Assembly: GCA_027731885.1 (NCBI GenBank)
Contig: JAQCAO010000018.1
Location: 1-16,383, forward strand
Length of the DNA stretch: 16,383 nt
Reading direction: 5' to 3'
Source of the DNA: Actinomycetota bacterium
GTDB taxonomy: Bacteria > Actinomycetota > Actinomycetes > Nanopelagicales > Nanopelagicaceae
The notes below the pieces were generated by a model that was not told the DNA's origin, searched no databases, and was given only the letters and a program-made list of their open reading frames with translations. A program made the position numbers and the translations under genes. Below, in pieces: positions 7,355-15,331 of this stretch (position 1 is the stretch's first letter; each line of letters begins with the position of its first letter).

Positions 7355-8416
7355 ATGTGGCGCCGCGCTAGGGCAGATGAAGTCAAGAGCCAGCGTGATC
7401 TACCCCATTTGCTGATCAGCGCTCTCACCCAATTAGATGGTGCCACCCTTGTACTCGCTCCCGGTGAAGTCCCAATTTTCACCAACACAGAGGCTGAACA
7501 GTTAGGAATTCTTCGCGAGGGTCGAATCCAGAGCGAAGAGTTATTGGCATCAATCAGAGTTGTGCGCAGAACAAATGTCAAGCAGACCGGAACAATTGAA
7601 ATCGCACGTGGACCAATTGGCGAAGGTAAGCGCGAAATTACCGTCACATTGATCCCTTTGAATGAGAATGAATTGGTTTTAGTCTTGCTGCGTGATGAGA
7701 GTGAAGCGCAACGAGTCCACGATGTTCGTCGAGATTTTGTAGCAAATATCTCTCACGAGTTAAAAACTCCAATTGGTGCACTTTCACTTTTAAGCGAAGC
7801 CGTTCTCGGCGCTAAAGATGATTCAGAATCAGTCTCAAGATTCGCAGCACGTATGCAAATTGAAGCTAAGCGCCTTACAGATTTGGTTCAAGAGATTATT
7901 CAATTATCTCGAGTCCAAGATTCAGATCCACTAAAAGAGCCACAGCTACTTTCTGCATCAGCCATCATCAGGGAATCGCTTGATCAGTGCCGGACAACGG
8001 CGGATTCTCGCCAAATCTCCTTAACTTTTCAAGAATCTGAAGATGCAATGATTCTGGGTGATCGTGATCAATTGACTATGGCGATTCACAACTTGATTGA
8101 AAACGCCATCAATTACTCACCAGCTGACACAAAGGTCGCTGTGAGCGCTTCTGTTGCAAATGACATCATCACCATTTCAGTGACAGACCAAGGAATTGGG
8201 ATTGCTGAAGCAGAAGTAGAACGAATTTTTGAGCGTTTCTACCGGGTTGATCCCGCTAGATCTCGCGAGACTGGCGGAACCGGCTTAGGTCTGTCAATTG
8301 TTAAACACATCATCACTAAACACGGTGGTGAGATTTCAGTCTGGAGCGCTGAAAACGTCGGTAGCACTTTCACAATTCGCCTACCAATCCAATCGCAAAG
8401 TGAGGATGACAGATGA
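7355..8416 (+). CDS. senX3: SenX3-like phosphate-sensing histidine kinase, lacking membrane segments
   Basis: A 353-residue kinase expected to phosphorylate the adjacent RegX3. After a short PAS-like region (about 17-115, with LVLAPGEVPIFTN) comes the dimerisation/phosphoacceptor helix RRDFVANISHELKTP with the histidine at residue 134. The ATPase domain follows, with N-box HNLIENAINYSP (245-256), G1 DQGIGI (278-283), ERIFERFYR and G2 GGTGLGLS (307-314). The catalytic half closely resembles mycobacterial SenX3. Unlike SenX3 it has no N-terminal transmembrane pair: the protein starts at the polar MWRRARADEV, and an in-frame TAG sits 12 bases before the ATG. It is therefore predicted soluble. 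TTG at 7349 is the only earlier start, but spacing from TAGAGT favours ATG 7355. The end overlaps regX3 as ATGA. Confidence 0.9.
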   Translation: MWRRARADEVKSQRDLPHLLISALTQLDGATLVLAPGEVPIFTNTEAEQLGILREGRIQSEELLASIRVVRRTNVKQTGTIEIARGPIGEGKREITVTLIPLNENELVLVLLRDESEAQRVHDVRRDFVANISHELKTPIGALSLLSEAVLGAKDDSESVSRFAARMQIEAKRLTDLVQEIIQLSRVQDSDPLKEPQLLSASAIIRESLDQCRTTADSRQISLTFQESEDAMILGDRDQLTMAIHNLIENAINYSPADTKVAVSASVANDIITISVTDQGIGIAEAEVERIFERFYRVDPARSRETGGTGLGLSIVKHIITKHGGEISVWSAENVGSTFTIRLPIQSQSEDDR

Positions 8417-9099
8417 CAAAAGTACTCATCGTAGAAGATGAAATATCATTTTCAGATGCTCTCTCTTATCTCTTAAAGAAAGAGAGTTACGACGTTGAGG
8501 TAGCAGTCAACGGGAAGCAAGCGATCGACTTATTTAACTCATTCGCACCTGATTTAATTCTCCTTGATCTAATGATCCCTGAAGTATCTGGCACTGAGGT
8601 TTGCCGAATCATCCGCTCAACTTCACAAGTACCAATAATTATGTTGACTGCAAAGGATTCAGAAATCGATAAGGTCGTAGGACTTGAACTCGGTGCAGAT
8701 GATTATGTAACCAAGCCGTACTCTTCACGCGAACTATTGGCTCGCATTAAAGCGGTAATGCGCCGCAACTCAGCTGACGCCCACCTTGCTGAAGATGGCC
8801 ACGAATTGACGCTTGGTCCAATTCGCATGGATCTTGATAAGCATCAAGTAACTGTTAATTCAATCGCCGTAGCATTTCCGCTAAAAGAATTTGAATTGCT
8901 TGAATACCTGATGCGCAACAGCGGTCGAGTCTTAACTCGCAGCCAATTAATAGATCGTGTTTGGGGTAGCGATTATTACGGTGATACCAAGACTTTAGAT
9001 GTCCATATTAAAAGACTTCGCGCCAAGATTGAAGCTGATCCAGCAAATCCAACAATTATTCATACAATTCGCGGGTTAGGGTACAAGTTAGAAATTTAG
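8413..9099 (+). CDS. regX3: RegX3-like phosphate response regulator (OmpR/PhoB family)
   Basis: The DNA-binding partner of the upstream kinase, 228 residues. The receiver domain (1-117) has acidic residues E8/D9, phosphoacceptor D52 in LLDLMIP, switch T79 (MLTAKD) and K101 (VTKPYSSRELLARIKAV). The C-terminal winged helix (about 130-226) has PLKEFELLEYLMRNSGRVLTR, then the recognition region TKTLDVHIKRLRAKIE and the ending IRGLGYKLE. It starts within the senX3 stop (ATGA), so the pair is co-translated. Family knowledge says phosphorylated RegX3/PhoP binds GTTCACC repeats, which are present at 7309-7326 and near 3708-3725. The stop overlaps the convergent uppP stop by four bases with no clear terminator. 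Confidence 0.95.
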   Translation: MTKVLIVEDEISFSDALSYLLKKESYDVEVAVNGKQAIDLFNSFAPDLILLDLMIPEVSGTEVCRIIRSTSQVPIIMLTAKDSEIDKVVGLELGADDYVTKPYSSRELLARIKAVMRRNSADAHLAEDGHELTLGPIRMDLDKHQVTVNSIAVAFPLKEFELLEYLMRNSGRVLTRSQLIDRVWGSDYYGDTKTLDVHIKRLRAKIEADPANPTIIHTIRGLGYKLEI

Positions 9100-9926
9100 C
9101 CAATAACCCCAGTTGCCAGCGCTATCAGCATCAACGTACCCAGAGCTATTCGATAGTAAATAAATGGAGCAAAACTCTTTGTGGTTACATACTTTATTAA
9201 CCAGGCAATAACTGCGTAACCAATCAGAAATGCAACCACGGTTGCAACTAGAGTTTCGGGAAGGCTAAAAGCCTGTTCTGTAGCATCTGATCCGATTGCA
9301 CCGCTTAACTCGTAAAAACCGCTTCCGAATACCGCCGGCAGCGCCAATAGGAATGAGTAACGCAACGCTGCTTCTCGACTGTAGCCAAGGAAGCGACCCA
9401 TTGCGATAGTTGCACCAGATCTTGATACACCCGGAACAAGTGCCAAGGCTTGGGCTAAGCCGTAAAGCACTCCATGCATCGGAGTTAATTGCTCTAAGCC
9501 TCTCTCGCTCTTGCCATATTTATCGGCGATTCCAAGAATCACACCGAAGATAATCATCACCGAAGCAATTAGCCAGAGTGAGCGTAAATCATTTCTAATT
9601 ACATCTTGACCGAGGTATCCGAGAACAGCGATCGGAAGCGTGCCAACAATTATCAACCAACCCATACGAGCATCGCGCTTTTCTGTAATTTCCAATTGGC
9701 GACGAGAAATCTGGCTGAGCCAGGCTTTGAGGATTCGGGCAATGTCTTTTCTAAAGTAGATCAGAACAGCTAGTTCGGTTCCGATCTGGGTGATTGCAGT
9801 GAAGGTTGCACCTGGATCTTGATTGGTACCAAAGATCTCGCCGGCGAAGCGAATATGTGCGCTCGATGAAATTGGCAGAAACTCAGTGAGGCCCTGCAAG
9901 ATGCCAAGAAAAATCGCTTCTAACAC
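9096..9926 (-). CDS. uppP: Undecaprenyl-diphosphatase UppP (BacA)
   Basis: An integral membrane phosphatase that turns undecaprenyl diphosphate into the monophosphate lipid carrier for peptidoglycan and other envelope polymers, releasing phosphate; overproduction gives bacitracin resistance in other bacteria. The 276-residue product has both family motifs: LQGLTEFLPISSSAH (10-24) and PGVSRSGAT (165-173), which carry the catalytic glutamate and serine/arginine residues. It has about eight hydrophobic segments. The GTG start at 9926 is preceded by a purine-rich GGAAAGG; an ATG four bases upstream is out of frame. It is convergent with regX3 with overlapping stop codons. Confidence 0.96.
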   Translation of the reverse strand: MLEAIFLGILQGLTEFLPISSSAHIRFAGEIFGTNQDPGATFTAITQIGTELAVLIYFRKDIARILKAWLSQISRRQLEITEKRDARMGWLIIVGTLPIAVLGYLGQDVIRNDLRSLWLIASVMIIFGVILGIADKYGKSERGLEQLTPMHGVLYGLAQALALVPGVSRSGATIAMGRFLGYSREAALRYSFLLALPAVFGSGFYELSGAIGSDATEQAFSLPETLVATVVAFLIGYAVIAWLIKYVTTKSFAPFIYYRIALGTLMLIALATGVIG

Positions 9927-10037
9927 GCATTTCCTTTCCAGGCAGAGAGCTAACTAATGTAGAAAGAATAGCGAATACAATAATTAAATGCTGGTACGCA
10001 CCAATGACCACTTCGGTTTTAAGAAAATAGGCATCAT

Positions 10038-10754
10038 ATGAGCGCATCTCGGGTCATCTCTGATCTCAAATCCCTAGCAAGTGCCAGACATGCTTTTGAG
10101 CAGCAACGGTTCTATAAAACTTCGCCGGGTGAGTACGGTGAAGGTGATGTATTTCTTGGAATATCAGTTCCAAAAGTAAGAAAAGTTGCGGGCCAATATA
10201 GCAATTTAACATTTACTGAAATTGAAAAGCTTTCTAAATCCGACTTCCACGAGGTTAGGCTCTGCGCGCTAGTCATTCTCTGCAATCAGTTTAAGAAGAG
10301 TAAAGAGCTGAGTCAGAAGAAATCTATTTTTGATTTTTACATGAAGCAAGTGCTTAGCGGTCGGGTGAACAACTGGGATTTAGTTGATGTATCTGCTCCC
10401 ACAATCGGGCAGTATTTAGCGGAAACCAAGAATCCAATGCCCGTTCTTAGGAAACTCTCTAAAAGTAAGGATCTCTGGGAGCGCAGAACTGGGATGATCT
10501 TTACCTTTGCCTTCTTGCGTGCCGGAGAACTTAACCCAACTTATGAGATTGCCGAACGGTTGTTAGATGATGGCCACGATTTGATTCATAAAGCCGTCGG
10601 CTGGATGCTGCGCGAAATGGGTAAACGTGATCCAGCCTTATTAAGAACTTTCTTGACTGAACACTCCAAGGTGATGCCACGAACGATGTTGCGCTATTCC
10701 ATTGAAAAGTTTTCAGAACGCGAGCGAAAGATGTGGTTAGTGCAGAGTAAATGA
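10038..10754 (+). CDS. alkD: AlkD-like DNA alkylation repair protein
   Basis: A HEAT-like-repeat DNA glycosylase family protein (238 residues) that removes alkylated bases such as 3-methyl- and 7-methylpurines. The family's functional residues appear in order: NNWDLVD (111-117) with a W-x3-D pair equivalent to W109/D113 of Bacillus AlkD, LWERRTGM (147-153) for the DNA-binding arginine, and VGWMLREMGKR (187-197) for the second tryptophan. Family-typical HEVRLCALVIL (71-81) and the ending MLRYSIEKFSERER also match. It is a single cytoplasmic domain. No clear Shine-Dalgarno; TAGGCA at 10028-10033 is a poor match to the leaderless pattern seen elsewhere. It is followed after 28 bases by a membrane-protein gene. 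Confidence 0.85.
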   Translation: MSASRVISDLKSLASARHAFEQQRFYKTSPGEYGEGDVFLGISVPKVRKVAGQYSNLTFTEIEKLSKSDFHEVRLCALVILCNQFKKSKELSQKKSIFDFYMKQVLSGRVNNWDLVDVSAPTIGQYLAETKNPMPVLRKLSKSKDLWERRTGMIFTFAFLRAGELNPTYEIAERLLDDGHDLIHKAVGWMLREMGKRDPALLRTFLTEHSKVMPRTMLRYSIEKFSERERKMWLVQSK

Positions 10755-10782
10755 CCTAATGCGCACTTAGACTCGGCTCATT

Positions 10783-11523
10783 ATGAGTTTGGAATTAGCG
10801 CTGCTGCTCGCCTTTATCGGTTTTCTAATCGGCCTTTCCAAGACCTCAATCGGTGGAATCGGCATGATCAATGCCGCACTATTGGCGACGGTATTGCCGG
10901 CCAAGGAGTCCACTGGAGTATTGCTTGTTTTGCTGATCACAGGTGACTTATTCGCCATAGGTACATATAAAAAGCATGTCGAATGGCGAGTCTTGCAGAA
11001 ATTAATTTGGCCAGTAATCGCAGGAGTTTTAGTAGGGGTTTACTTTCTCGCAAGCAGCAGCGATCAATCGCTCAAGAGAACAATTGGCTGGATTGTTTTA
11101 ATCCTGGTAATCCTTTATCCAATTAATCAGAGGCTGCAAAAGAAAGATTTCGATATAAGTTTGAAATATCCAAAGCCGCTACGAATCATCTTGGGTTCGA
11201 TAGCTGGATTTATGAGCATGGTTGCAAATTCTGGCGGACCACCGATGAGTATCTATTTGCTGATGAGAAGAAAGACGGTGATGAATTTCCTAGGCAATAC
11301 CGCTTGGTTCTTCTTTGCCGTTAACATATTTAAATTGCCCTTTACTCTCGGTCTGGGAATCTTGGAATTCAATTCGCTCCAGTACATACTTCCGGCACTT
11401 CCTGCAGTTCCAGTTGGTGCCATAGTCGGACGCAAGATTGTCTCGAAGGTAGATCTAGAGCTCTTCCAGAAAATTACCTTGGTGGCCGCCGCAGTCGCCG
11501 GCCTCAATCTAATTTTCCGATAA
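10783..11523 (+). CDS. TauE/SafE (TSUP) family membrane transporter
   Basis: A 246-residue integral membrane protein with about seven to eight hydrophobic segments. The two inverted halves of the TSUP fold are marked by GLSKTSIGGIGMI near 18-30 and SMVANSGGPPMSIYLL near 145-160. Members export or import sulfite, sulfoacetate and other small organosulfur or carboxylate anions, but substrate cannot be predicted here. The ATG is nine bases downstream of TAGACT (10768-10773), so a very short leader is possible; read-through from alkD is the alternative. Neighbours give no obvious functional clue. Confidence 0.85.
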   Translation: MSLELALLLAFIGFLIGLSKTSIGGIGMINAALLATVLPAKESTGVLLVLLITGDLFAIGTYKKHVEWRVLQKLIWPVIAGVLVGVYFLASSSDQSLKRTIGWIVLILVILYPINQRLQKKDFDISLKYPKPLRIILGSIAGFMSMVANSGGPPMSIYLLMRRKTVMNFLGNTAWFFFAVNIFKLPFTLGLGILEFNSLQYILPALPAVPVGAIVGRKIVSKVDLELFQKITLVAAAVAGLNLIFR

Positions 11524-11562
11524 CCCGAACTCTGGTTGTGGGATGCCTGACAGGTAACACGG

Positions 11563-11591
11563 TTTACTAACTATCACCGAGTGATTAGGCT
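11563..11591 (+). promoter_or_regulatory. Candidate promoter of the transaldolase-GH13 operon
   Basis: TTTACT (11563-11568) and TAGGCT (11586-11591) are 17 bases apart. A start near 11598 would give a leader of about 26 bases that includes GGAGGA ahead of the ATG at 11624. The -35 matches four of six consensus bases. Confidence 0.4.
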
Positions 11592-11623
11592 TACGACAAA
11601 TAAGCGCCTTTAGCGGAGGAAAA

Positions 11624-12697
11624 ATGTCTAAGTCACCATTTCTGTTTATGAAAGAGAATTCTCAGACTGTACTTTGGAATGACTCGGCTGATCCAAAAGA
11701 GTTGAAAGAAGCGTTGACCTGGGGCATCGTTGGTGCGACCTGTAATCCAATCATTGCCCTTAGCGCAATTAAGGCAGATAAAGATTATTGGGTTGGGCGC
11801 ATCAAGGAATATGCAAAGAGCAATCCAACCGCTACGGATGATCAAATCGGCTGGGCCATGGTTAAAGAGCTCTCCGTTAGCGCTGCAAAAATTCTCGAAC
11901 CTGAGTTTGATAAATACAACGGCCGCAATGGGCGACTTTCAATTCAAACTGATCCACGAAATTTTCGCGATGCGAAAGCGTTAGCTGATCAAGCCTTTGA
12001 GTTCTCGCAACTTGCGAAAAACATTATTGTAAAGATTCCTGTTACATCAGAGGCAATCGGTGCATTTGAAGAGGCAACTTATCGCGGCGTTAGTTTGAAC
12101 GCTACGGTCTCTTTCTCGGTGGCACAGACAATCGCTGTTGCTGAAGCAATTGAGCGCGGATTAAAGCGTCGTGAAGCAGAAGGTTTAGATACCTCACAGA
12201 TGGGTCCGGTCTGCACAATTATGCTCGGCCGCGTTGATGACTGGGTAAAGGTCTCCGTTGAAAAATCCGGGACTTTAATCGATCCAGGCGTTATGGAATG
12301 GGCTGGCGTTGCAGTATTCAAACATGCCCACCAGGTTTATAAGCAGCGCGGTTATCGCACCCGTTTATTGTGTGCAGCCTTTAGAAACCATATGCATTGG
12401 AGCCAGATCATTGGTGGAGATGCGGTTATCTCTCCCCCATTTGGATGGCAGAAGAAAATCAATAACTCCGGCATCATCCCTAACCCAAATAGCATTGAAG
12501 AACCGGTTGATCCAGAGATTTTAAAGACTCTTCAGACATTGCTAGAGTTCAACAAAATGTATGACCTTGAAGGTTTAAAGGTGGAAGAGTTCACCAACTT
12601 CGGCGCCGTTTTACGTACTTTGCGGGGATTCTTGCAATCAGTAAATGACCTGGAAGCCTTCGTTCGCGATGTAACGGTTCCTAATCCAGATAAGTAG
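11624..12697 (+). CDS. Transaldolase-family protein
   Basis: A cytoplasmic class I aldolase-type enzyme; true transaldolase moves a dihydroxyacetone unit between sugar phosphates in the pentose phosphate pathway. The 357-residue product shows the (beta/alpha)8 landmarks of the family: WNDSADPKEL (18-27), GIVGATCNP (34-42) in place of the usual GVTTNP, IVKIPVT with the likely Schiff-base lysine at K137, and SLNATVSFSVAQ (157-168). The stretch GDAVISPPFGWQKKINN near 265-281 differs from canonical TalB/Tal, and the protein is longer than TalB (about 317), so it belongs to a divergent clade with unproven activity. The start has a strong GGAGGA. The downstream GH13 gene begins nine bases after its stop, indicating one operon and a role in sugar metabolism. 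Confidence 0.8.
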   Translation: MSKSPFLFMKENSQTVLWNDSADPKELKEALTWGIVGATCNPIIALSAIKADKDYWVGRIKEYAKSNPTATDDQIGWAMVKELSVSAAKILEPEFDKYNGRNGRLSIQTDPRNFRDAKALADQAFEFSQLAKNIIVKIPVTSEAIGAFEEATYRGVSLNATVSFSVAQTIAVAEAIERGLKRREAEGLDTSQMGPVCTIMLGRVDDWVKVSVEKSGTLIDPGVMEWAGVAVFKHAHQVYKQRGYRTRLLCAAFRNHMHWSQIIGGDAVISPPFGWQKKINNSGIIPNPNSIEEPVDPEILKTLQTLLEFNKMYDLEGLKVEEFTNFGAVLRTLRGFLQSVNDLEAFVRDVTVPNPDK

Positions 12698-12706
12698 AAA
12701 CGCGTA

Positions 12707-14530
12707 ATGAGTACAAATACGATGAAAATTCAAACCCCTCATCACGATGGAAGCGATCTCTATGTGAGTAATAGCGCCCCCAAAATCAGGGATAAAGTCA
12801 CTTTAAAAGTGAGAGTTCCAAATGGTTACACTTTTACGGAAGCTTACATTCGTATTTATGAGGATGCTGAACCGCGAACTTACAAACTTGAAGAGACTAG
12901 TTCTTCGAAGACCGAGCGCTGGTTCGAAGTCAAAGTCCCAATCACCAATGTGCATACGATTTATAGATTTGTCTTTGTTGGAAATGGTAAATACGAATGG
13001 TTAAATGCACGAGGATTATCTGACCACGATGTGCACAGCAACAATGATTTCCAGATAGTTGCCACACCTGCTAATCCAACTTGGATAAGTAAGTCAGTCT
13101 TCTATCAAATCTTTCCTGATCGCTTTGCAAAATCAGGGAAAGTAAATCTAAATCCCGATTGGGCCTATCCTCGCGATTGGAATGAACTGCCACGTGGCAG
13201 GAGTAAGTACACCGGTCAAGAGCTCTACGGCGGCGATCTATATGGCGTTGAAGAGAAATTGGATTACTTGACCGATTTGGGCATAAATGGAATTTACTTA
13301 ACGCCTATCTTTCCATCTCGCTCTAATCACAGATATGACGCAACAACTTTTGACCAAGTTGATCCGATTCTTGGCGGGGATAAAGCTTTTAAATCACTAA
13401 TTCAAAGCGCCAAAAAGAAGAAGATTCGCATTCTGGGCGATCTGACTTCTAATCATTGCGGCGTTGGACACCAGTGGATAATCAAAGCGAAGAAGAGTAA
13501 GTCTGCAAAGGAGCGCTCATTCTTTTACTGGGATAAATCAATTAAATGGGGATACGTCGGCTGGTTTGGACTGGAATCACTTCCGAAATTGAATTACTCA
13601 TCTCAGGCGCTGCGAAGCGCGGTGTATGAAGGAAAGAATTCGATTGTAAAAAAATGGATATCAACCGCATTTGGTATGGCTGGATGGCGCATCGATGTTG
13701 GCAATATGACCGGTGTTCAAGGCGCAGAAAATCACCACGTCGAAGTTATGCAAGGCATCCGCAAGGCTATGCAGGAAGTCGATCCAGATTCTTGGTTGGT
13801 TGCGGAAAATGGTGACTTTGTTGCCTCAGATTTAAATGGGCTCGGCTGGCAAGGCGCTATGAATTATCAAGGATTCCTGCGCCCATTCTGGAACTGGATG
13901 AATCGAAATCCAGAAATCACAGGTGGTTTCCAAGGTCTGCCATTTGCAATGCCGAAGATCGATGGCAAACAGTTTGTGGAATCTATGCAGGAGTTCAATG
14001 CATCTATTCCTTGGCGATCATTGACGGCGAGCATGCTTATTCTTGATTCACATGACACTGCGCGTTTTCGCACAGTTGTTCTTGGTGATCGCAACGCACA
14101 CGAAGCTGCAATGACGATGCTCCTCACTTACCCTGGAGTTCCTTCCATCTTTGCAGGGGATGAGATTGGTCTGGAAGGCTCGTGGGGCGAAGATTCGCGC
14201 AGAACCATCAATTGGGAAGATCGAAGTGGTTGGGATGTAGGTTTTCTAGAATCCGTTAAGAAGTTGGTAAAGCTGCGTAAAGAGAGTGATGCATTAATTA
14301 ACGGTGGGCTTCGCTGGGTAATCGTTGAAAAGGATTACCTCGCTTATCTCAGAGAATCCAAGAGCGAAGCAATCTTGGTTTTCATCTCAAGATCTGCGGC
14401 TAAAGCCGAGATTGATTTATCGCAGTACGGTTATGTAGTTGCAGAGACGCTTTATGGTGATTCAGCCAAGGGCGCTAAGTTCAAGATAAAATCCAAGAAA
14501 GCTACCCAAGGAGTTTGGTTACTGAAATAA
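12707..14530 (+). CDS. GH13 maltodextrin glucosidase / neopullulanase-like enzyme
   Basis: An alpha-glucan-hydrolysing enzyme of 607 residues, nearly the length of E. coli MalZ. An N-terminal Ig-like domain of the CBM34 kind (about 15-118) precedes the catalytic barrel beginning at SVFYQIFPDRFA (130-141), wording typical of MalZ and neopullulanases. The four conserved GH13 regions are present: GDLTSNH (244-250), GWRIDVGN with nucleophile D330 (326-333), LVAENGD with acid/base E367 (364-370), and LDSHDTARF with D450 (446-454). No signal peptide is visible, so it acts on intracellular maltodextrins or glycogen fragments. There is no Shine-Dalgarno at the ATG nine bases after the transaldolase stop, and a second ATG at codon 6 is possible. 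Malto-oligosaccharide versus pullulan or cyclodextrin specificity cannot be told. Confidence 0.9.
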   Translation: MSTNTMKIQTPHHDGSDLYVSNSAPKIRDKVTLKVRVPNGYTFTEAYIRIYEDAEPRTYKLEETSSSKTERWFEVKVPITNVHTIYRFVFVGNGKYEWLNARGLSDHDVHSNNDFQIVATPANPTWISKSVFYQIFPDRFAKSGKVNLNPDWAYPRDWNELPRGRSKYTGQELYGGDLYGVEEKLDYLTDLGINGIYLTPIFPSRSNHRYDATTFDQVDPILGGDKAFKSLIQSAKKKKIRILGDLTSNHCGVGHQWIIKAKKSKSAKERSFFYWDKSIKWGYVGWFGLESLPKLNYSSQALRSAVYEGKNSIVKKWISTAFGMAGWRIDVGNMTGVQGAENHHVEVMQGIRKAMQEVDPDSWLVAENGDFVASDLNGLGWQGAMNYQGFLRPFWNWMNRNPEITGGFQGLPFAMPKIDGKQFVESMQEFNASIPWRSLTASMLILDSHDTARFRTVVLGDRNAHEAAMTMLLTYPGVPSIFAGDEIGLEGSWGEDSRRTINWEDRSGWDVGFLESVKKLVKLRKESDALINGGLRWVIVEKDYLAYLRESKSEAILVFISRSAAKAEIDLSQYGYVVAETLYGDSAKGAKFKIKSKKATQGVWLLK

Positions 14531-14553
14531 GGATCACTCCTTCAAATTTTTTT
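14529..14553 (+). terminator. Probable terminator after the GH13 gene
   Basis: A short stem AAGGA / TCCTT (14529-14533, 14538-14542) with a TCAC loop is followed four bases later by seven Ts (14547-14553). The stem is weak and the T-run reaches into the stop of the convergent SDR gene. Confidence 0.4.
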
Positions 14554-15313
14554 AGCGCGCAGTCCAACCATTATCAATTCCGAAGGAAGATCCGGTAATT
14601 GAATCTGAGTAAGGACCACACAAATACAGCGCTAGCTGGGCAATCTCTTCCGGTTCAATCAGCCGCTTTATCGCTGCCGGTTGCAACATAACCTCTTCAA
14701 CGACTTCTGTTTCAGAGAGCTTATTAATTTCAGCTTGAGATTTAATCTGCTTTTCCACCAAGGCGGTGCGAGCATATGACGGAGCGATGGTGTTTGCAGT
14801 AACTCCATACGGACCACCTTCTAGCGCAATGGCTTTAGTTAAACCTTCCAGACCGTGCTTGGCAGTTACATATACCGACTTATTTGGGGAAGCCACGTGT
14901 CCGTGAATGCTAGAAATTCCAATTATCCTCCCCCATTTTTTAGAGTACATATGAGGAAGAACCTTTTGAGTTAAAAAGAAAGGTGTGCGCAACATCAGCG
15001 AGAACATTTGGTCAGCTTGTTCAATAGGAAATTCTTCGATCGGCGCAACGTGCTGAACGCCAGCATTGTTAATCAAAATATCGATTTCTAACGAGCTAGG
15101 GAAGTACTTATCAGGCTGGCTCAAATCTGCAACCAATGTTTTGACTTTAAACTGCGACTCAAGTTCTGAGAGAGATTGTGCATTTGAATCTACCGCCAAA
15201 ACCTCTGCGCCAGCTTCCAGGAAAGCGATTACGCAAGATTTGCCAATTCCACTGCCAGCGCCAGTGATAAGAACTTTTTTGCCGGTTAAAAACTTTGATC
15301 CCTCGCTCAACAT
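14552..15313 (-). CDS. SDR-family dehydrogenase, 3-hydroxybutyrate dehydrogenase-like
   Basis: A 253-residue classical short-chain dehydrogenase using NAD(H). Motifs are the nucleotide-binding GAGSGIG (18-24), NNAG (82-85), and the catalytic triad S135, Y148, K152 (YVTAK). Beyond the generic fold it shares segments I recognise from D-3-hydroxybutyrate dehydrogenases: NNAGVQHVAPIEEFP (82-96), an HGHVASPNKSVYVTAKHG run near 137-154, and RTALVEKQI (182-190). The substrate could be 3-hydroxybutyrate or another short hydroxy acid, and the divergent hisD-like gene hints at a catabolic pathway. The ATG lies six bases after TAGAAT on the minus strand and has no Shine-Dalgarno, so it is probably leaderless. 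It converges on the GH13 gene. Confidence 0.85.
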   Translation of the reverse strand: MLSEGSKFLTGKKVLITGAGSGIGKSCVIAFLEAGAEVLAVDSNAQSLSELESQFKVKTLVADLSQPDKYFPSSLEIDILINNAGVQHVAPIEEFPIEQADQMFSLMLRTPFFLTQKVLPHMYSKKWGRIIGISSIHGHVASPNKSVYVTAKHGLEGLTKAIALEGGPYGVTANTIAPSYARTALVEKQIKSQAEINKLSETEVVEEVMLQPAAIKRLIEPEEIAQLALYLCGPYSDSITGSSFGIDNGWTAR

Positions 15314-15325
15314 AATTATATTCTA
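15314..15325 (-). promoter_or_regulatory. Leaderless promoter of the SDR gene (-10 TAGAAT)
   Basis: Minus-strand TAGAAT (15320-15325) is followed by six bases and the ATG, the same arrangement as at five other genes in the window. Confidence 0.55.
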
Positions 15326-15331
15326 CCTGCA

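Noticed and set aside
7252..7647. 131-codon minus-strand open frame over the 5' end of senX3 and the Pho box
   Set aside because: It overlaps phoU, the operator and the kinase start, and its translation resembles no family I know.
9927..10037. Possible small gene or RNA in the uppP-alkD gap
   Set aside because: AT-rich divergent promoter-like sequence only; no stable hairpin, no good reading frame.
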